Below are positions 7,433 to 10,124 of a stretch of DNA of 10,124 nucleotides, piece by piece. The notes beneath the pieces were generated by a model. The model was given only the letters and a program-made list of their open reading frames with translations. It was not told the DNA's origin and made no database searches. Each line of letters starts with the position of its first letter. Position 1 is the first letter of the stretch. The position numbers were made by a program, and so were the translations under genes. Source of the stretch: Acidimicrobiales bacterium (lineage in GTDB: Bacteria; Actinomycetota; Acidimicrobiia; Acidimicrobiales; SHLQ01); assembly GCA_013002375.1 (NCBI GenBank), contig JABDJW010000077.1, positions 1 through 10,124 of the forward strand, in the 5' to 3' direction.

Positions 7433-8223
7433 CAACGGTCCGGGAACAGCGCCCGCAGCGAGCGCGGGGCGCGAAACGGCGACCACGAATCGTGGCGGTT
7501 CCGGAGTCGGTCGGCGATGAGATACGCGACCGCGACGTTGGTACCGAGACCACAATGACTGCCGTAGACCTCGATGTTCTCCGACACCGGGCATTCGCTC
7601 TGCAGGCAGCCCTGCCAGGCCACGACGCCATCGGATCGGGTGTACACCGCAGTGGACGGCACCGGGATGGTGTCGACATCGAGCGATTCGCGGTCGCGCT
7701 CGAACCCGTGGCGGTCGTCGAGGATGTCCCAGATGAAGTTCACCGAGGTGTATTCCTGGGGATGAATGTTGAACGGACTGCCGAGGGTGATGACCTGGTC
7801 GACCAGATCAGGGTGCTCCTGGGCCATCACCCGAGCGTAAATGCCGCCGAGTGACCAGCCCACGATGGGGATGCGTTCGCCGGCCTTGTCGGCTTCGCGT
7901 TCGAGGAGCTTGGCGAGGTCGTCGACGGTGCCGGGCACCGGGCCGATGTTGCGGCCGCGCCCCCAGCCGGTCGGCACGTGACCGAGGCGCCGCAGGAGGG
8001 CCCGGAGGGGAATCGTGCTGTTGTCGGTCGCGATGAAGCCCGGGAGGATCAACACGCGTCGGTTGCCCTTGGGGGCCAGGCGGAGCAGGGGAGTGCTGGC
8101 CAAGAACAAGCCGACTTCGGTCGCGACCCGAAGCTCGAGGTACTTCGCGGCGGGTCGACGCTTACGTACCGTGACACTATCCACGGGCCAAGTGTGGCTG
8201 AGTGGTCTGCGGAAAGCCAGCAC
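7432..8223 (-). CDS. alpha/beta hydrolase (lipase/esterase-like), coupled to WS/DGAT
   Basis: This 263-residue serine hydrolase has RRVLILPGF (55-63) as its first core strand and oxyanion region, the nucleophile elbow VGWSLGG (121-127, Ser124), and a probable acid Asp198 in VYTRSDGVVAW (193-203). The catalytic His223 lies in GSHCGLGTN (221-229). The layout resembles actinobacterial PGAP1/lipase-like esterases that act on acyl esters. The basic N-terminus (K/R-rich, 19-24) and the hydrophobic stretch VGLFLASTPLLRL (37-49) may associate with membranes; there is no clear signal peptide. The start is uncertain: GTG at 8223 or GTG at 8184, neither with a Shine-Dalgarno sequence. I list 8223 because a TATCGT hexamer lies ten bases upstream. 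It overlaps WS/DGAT by one base, which suggests a shared role in storage-lipid turnover or acyl remodelling, though this is inference. Confidence 0.88.
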   Translation of the reverse strand: MLAFRRPLSHTWPVDSVTVRKRRPAAKYLELRVATEVGLFLASTPLLRLAPKGNRRVLILPGFIATDNSTIPLRALLRRLGHVPTGWGRGRNIGPVPGTVDDLAKLLEREADKAGERIPIVGWSLGGIYARVMAQEHPDLVDQVITLGSPFNIHPQEYTSVNFIWDILDDRHGFERDRESLDVDTIPVPSTAVYTRSDGVVAWQGCLQSECPVSENIEVYGSHCGLGTNVAVAYLIADRLRNRHDSWSPFRAPRSLRALFPDR

Positions 8224-8233
8224 CGGGCCGGCA

Positions 8234-8239
8234 ACGATA
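8234..8239 (-). promoter_or_regulatory. candidate -10 element of the hydrolase-WS/DGAT operon
   Basis: The minus-strand hexamer is TATCGT (TAnnnT form), ten bases before the GTG at 8223. It shares its TA step with the plus-strand hexamer at 8238-8243, so the two divergent genes would use overlapping -10 elements. Confidence 0.35.
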
Positions 8240-8243
8240 CGAT
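8238..8243 (+). promoter_or_regulatory. candidate -10 element of the amidohydrolase gene
   Basis: TACGAT (TAnnnT form) ends six bases before the ATG at 8250. There is no Shine-Dalgarno sequence in between, so the message is probably leaderless. The -35 region is weak. Confidence 0.4.
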
Positions 8244-8249
8244 CGACCC

Positions 8250-10013
8250 ATGAGCAAAAAACCGGATCTCGTTCTCAAGGGTGGCACGATCGTCGACGGC
8301 TCGGGCACGCCCGGCCGGGTCGGCGATGTCGCGGTGGCCGAGGGGCGAATCGTCAGCGTCGGCCCGACGGTCGAACCCGGCGACGCCGAGGTCATCGACG
8401 CCGACGGCGCATTGGTCGCCCCCGGCTGGGTCGACGTCCACACCCACTTCGACGGCCAGGTCACCTGGGACGACACCCTCGATCCTTCGTTCAGCAACGG
8501 GGTGACCTCGTTGGTGATGGGCAATTGCGGGGTGGGCTTCGCCCCGTGCAAGCCCGGCGACGAACAAACGCTGATCGAGCTCATGGAAGGGGTCGAGGAC
8601 ATCCCCGGCACCGCGCTGAGCGAGGGAGTGCCGTGGGGCGCGTGGGAGAGCTTCGGTGAGTATCTCGACTTCCTCGGCACCCGGTCGTACGCGTTGGATG
8701 TCGGAGCGCAGATCGCCCATGGCGCATTGCGGTTCTACGTGATGGGCGAGCGCGGGGTGAACAACGAGGACGCGACCCCGGCCGACATCGCCGAGATGCG
8801 GCGGCTGACCGCCGAGGCGGTGGAGGCCGGCGCGCTGGGGTTCTCGACCTCGCGCACGATTTTCCATCGGGCCATCGACGGCACTCCCGTTCCCGGCACC
8901 TATGCCAGCGCGGCGGAACTCACCGAGATTGCGGCCGGCATGGCCGATGGCGGAGGCGCGGTGCTCGAAGCGATCTCGTCCGAATCGATCGGGGCGATGG
9001 AAGCCCTGGGCGGCGAGCGGTTCACCGCCGAGCAGGAAATGGCCTTGCTGGCCGACATCTCCCGATCGAGCGGTCAGCCGGTCACCTTCACCACCGTGCA
9101 GAACGCCGACTGGCCCGATGCGTGGCGCGACGTGCTGCGCCACGCCAGCGAGCAGAATGCCGCCGGCGCCAAGCTGTATCCCCAGGTGGGTTCACGCCCG
9201 GTCGGGTTGCTGTGTGGGCTGGGCGGGTACCACCCGTTCATGCTCAAACCGGCCTACCGCGAGATGGCGCATCTCCCGGTCGCCGAGCGGGCCAAGGCCA
9301 TGGCCGATCCCGACCTGCGGGCCCGCATCATGACCGAGCCCAACGACGATCCGGAGAGCGACGGCTCGATGGAGATGTTCGCGCTGGTCTATGAGCGCCT
9401 CATGCCGATCATGTTCCCGGTCGGGCCCGACTTCGACTACGAACCGACCCAGGATCAGTGCTTCGCCGCGATCGCGCAGCGTCGGGGCGTATCGGTCGAG
9501 GATGCGATGTACGACTTCCTGATCGCCGATGGTGGCACCCAGTTCTGCACCTACCTCGGCGCCAACTTCGTCGAGGGCAGCCTCGATCCGGTCTACGAGA
9601 TGCTGGCCCACCCCGAGACCGTCACCGGGTTGGCCGACGCCGGCGCCCACGTGAAGCTGATCTGCGACGGCACGATGCCCACCACGCAGCTCAAGCACTG
9701 GACCCAGAGCCGCACCCGGGGCGATCTCCTGCCGGTCGAACTGATCGTGCACAAGCAGACCCGCCGCAACGCCGAGCTCTACGGCTTGACCGACCGAGGC
9801 CTGTTGGCCCCCGGCCTGCGGGCCGACATCAACGTGATCGACCTCGACAACCTGTCGGTCGCGCCCCCGGTGGCCCACGACGATCTCCCGGCCGGCGGCT
9901 GGCGCTTGCTGCAGCCGGTCACCGGCTATCTGGCCACCGTCGTCGCCGGCAGGGTCACCCGCCGCAACGACACCGACACCGGCGCCCGCCCCGGCCGCCT
10001 CGCCCGTAGCTGA
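8250..10013 (+). CDS. amidohydrolase, N-acyl-D-amino-acid deacylase-like
   Basis: This 587-residue protein belongs to the amidohydrolase superfamily, in the D-aminoacylase group. The composite beta domain begins at LVLKGGTIVDGSG (7-19) and closes with GLLAPGLRADINVID (517-531). The TIM barrel carries APGWVDVHTHFDGQ (57-70, metal ligands His64 and His66), VMGNCGVGFAP (89-99, Cys93 at the bridging-ligand position of D-aminoacylases) and GLADAGAHVKL (460-470, Asp463 as likely catalytic aspartate). The two later barrel strands that carry zinc-binding histidines in classic D-aminoacylase read VLEAISSE (238-245) and PVTFTTVQN (277-285), with no histidine. This may mean one metal or a different ligand set, and substrate assignment as an N-acyl-D-amino acid is therefore unsure. 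ATG 8250 fits the family N-terminus; the upstream GTG at 8202 would add residues unlike it. A hairpin repeat begins three bases after the stop. Confidence 0.9.
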   Translation: MSKKPDLVLKGGTIVDGSGTPGRVGDVAVAEGRIVSVGPTVEPGDAEVIDADGALVAPGWVDVHTHFDGQVTWDDTLDPSFSNGVTSLVMGNCGVGFAPCKPGDEQTLIELMEGVEDIPGTALSEGVPWGAWESFGEYLDFLGTRSYALDVGAQIAHGALRFYVMGERGVNNEDATPADIAEMRRLTAEAVEAGALGFSTSRTIFHRAIDGTPVPGTYASAAELTEIAAGMADGGGAVLEAISSESIGAMEALGGERFTAEQEMALLADISRSSGQPVTFTTVQNADWPDAWRDVLRHASEQNAAGAKLYPQVGSRPVGLLCGLGGYHPFMLKPAYREMAHLPVAERAKAMADPDLRARIMTEPNDDPESDGSMEMFALVYERLMPIMFPVGPDFDYEPTQDQCFAAIAQRRGVSVEDAMYDFLIADGGTQFCTYLGANFVEGSLDPVYEMLAHPETVTGLADAGAHVKLICDGTMPTTQLKHWTQSRTRGDLLPVELIVHKQTRRNAELYGLTDRGLLAPGLRADINVIDLDNLSVAPPVAHDDLPAGGWRLLQPVTGYLATVVAGRVTRRNDTDTGARPGRLARS

Positions 10014-10015
10014 CG

Positions 10016-10056
10016 CGAGTAGGACGCGGGGACAGTCCCCGCGTCTCACTCAGTCG
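10016..10056. repeat. hairpin repeat, copy 1 (REP-like)
   Basis: The left arm GAGTAGGACGCGGGGAC (10017-10033) pairs with the right arm GTCCCCGCGTCTCACTC (10035-10051) with one mismatch and one G-U pair. The innermost 11 bp are perfect around a single base, so a few pairs must open to form the loop. AGTCG follows. It starts three bases after the amidohydrolase stop and could terminate or protect that transcript, though no T-run follows. It shares its outer arms with copy 2. Confidence 0.8.
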
Positions 10057-10081
10057 AGCGCTGGGTCTCGTTTGGATCCGA

Positions 10082-10121
10082 CGAGTAGGACGCGCGTCTG
10101 GCCCTGCGTCTCACTCAGTCG
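10082..10121. repeat. hairpin repeat, copy 2 (REP-like)
   Basis: It repeats the first 13 bases of copy 1 (CGAGTAGGACGCG, from 10082) and its last 16 bases (GCGTCTCACTCAGTCG, 10106-10121). The inner segment differs and no longer forms the long GC stem. The outer arms still pair. The two copies start 66 bases apart, separated by 25 bases of unrelated sequence (10057-10081). Confidence 0.8.
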
Positions 10122-10124
10122 CCG

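Noticed and set aside
7433..7594. Longer start for WS/DGAT at 7594
   Set aside because: The added 54 residues lie inside the upstream hydrolase gene and are not family-like, while MQQLSGLDTSF is the normal WS/DGAT beginning.
8049..10049. Two minus-strand open frames (364 and 285 codons) opposite the amidohydrolase
   Set aside because: Both are shadows of the amidohydrolase reading frame, with Gly/Asp/Val/Arg-biased products and no motifs.
10014..10124. CRISPR array at the right end
   Set aside because: There are only two units, the conserved parts are arms of hairpins with a variable centre, and no cas gene is present.
1..10124. tRNA, rRNA, riboswitch, insertion sequence or phage genes
   Set aside because: I looked on both strands and found no cloverleaf, no rRNA-like stretch, no transposase or integrase motif, and no non-coding gap over about 110 bases that could hold them.

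Overview
The window is GC-rich bacterial DNA with tightly packed genes. The gene families (a DHA2 drug-type exporter, a long acyl-CoA dehydrogenase, a wax ester synthase/diacylglycerol acyltransferase, a secreted LpqC-type esterase and an actinobacterial D-aminoacylase-like amidohydrolase) point to an actinomycete. A lipid-storing member of the Acidimicrobiia is my best guess. That placement is inference from gene content and style; there is no rRNA or marker gene here.

Layout, left to right: (1) 1-2176, minus strand: an exporter gene followed by an acyl-CoA dehydrogenase gene that runs off the left edge. (2) 2257-3549, plus strand: a secreted esterase with an N-terminal domain resembling the neocarzinostatin fold. 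(3) 3550-4722, minus strand: a class V PLP aminotransferase-fold enzyme, whose stop codon directly abuts the esterase stop. (4) 4780-5901, plus strand: a DUF1214 protein, divergent from the PLP enzyme. (5) 5921-8223, minus strand: an alpha/beta hydrolase and a WS/DGAT acyltransferase overlapping by one base. (6) 8250-10013, plus strand: an amidohydrolase. (7) 10014-10124: no gene, but two tandem copies of a hairpin-forming repeat. Transcription units alternate strand strictly, and none is longer than two genes within the window.

Functionally the region leans toward acyl and lipid chemistry: storage-lipid synthesis (WS/DGAT), a coupled lipase/esterase, acyl-CoA oxidation and an extracellular ester hydrolase. 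The PLP enzyme, DUF1214 protein and amidohydrolase have no evident shared pathway. No single new defence or mobile system is visible. The points most worth a second look are the repeat pair at the right end, the two-domain secreted esterase, the recurring TA-rich hexamer 6-10 bases before SD-less start codons (suggesting leaderless mRNAs, including a nearly symmetric bidirectional promoter at 8234-8243), and the apparent loss of two metal-binding histidines in the amidohydrolase.
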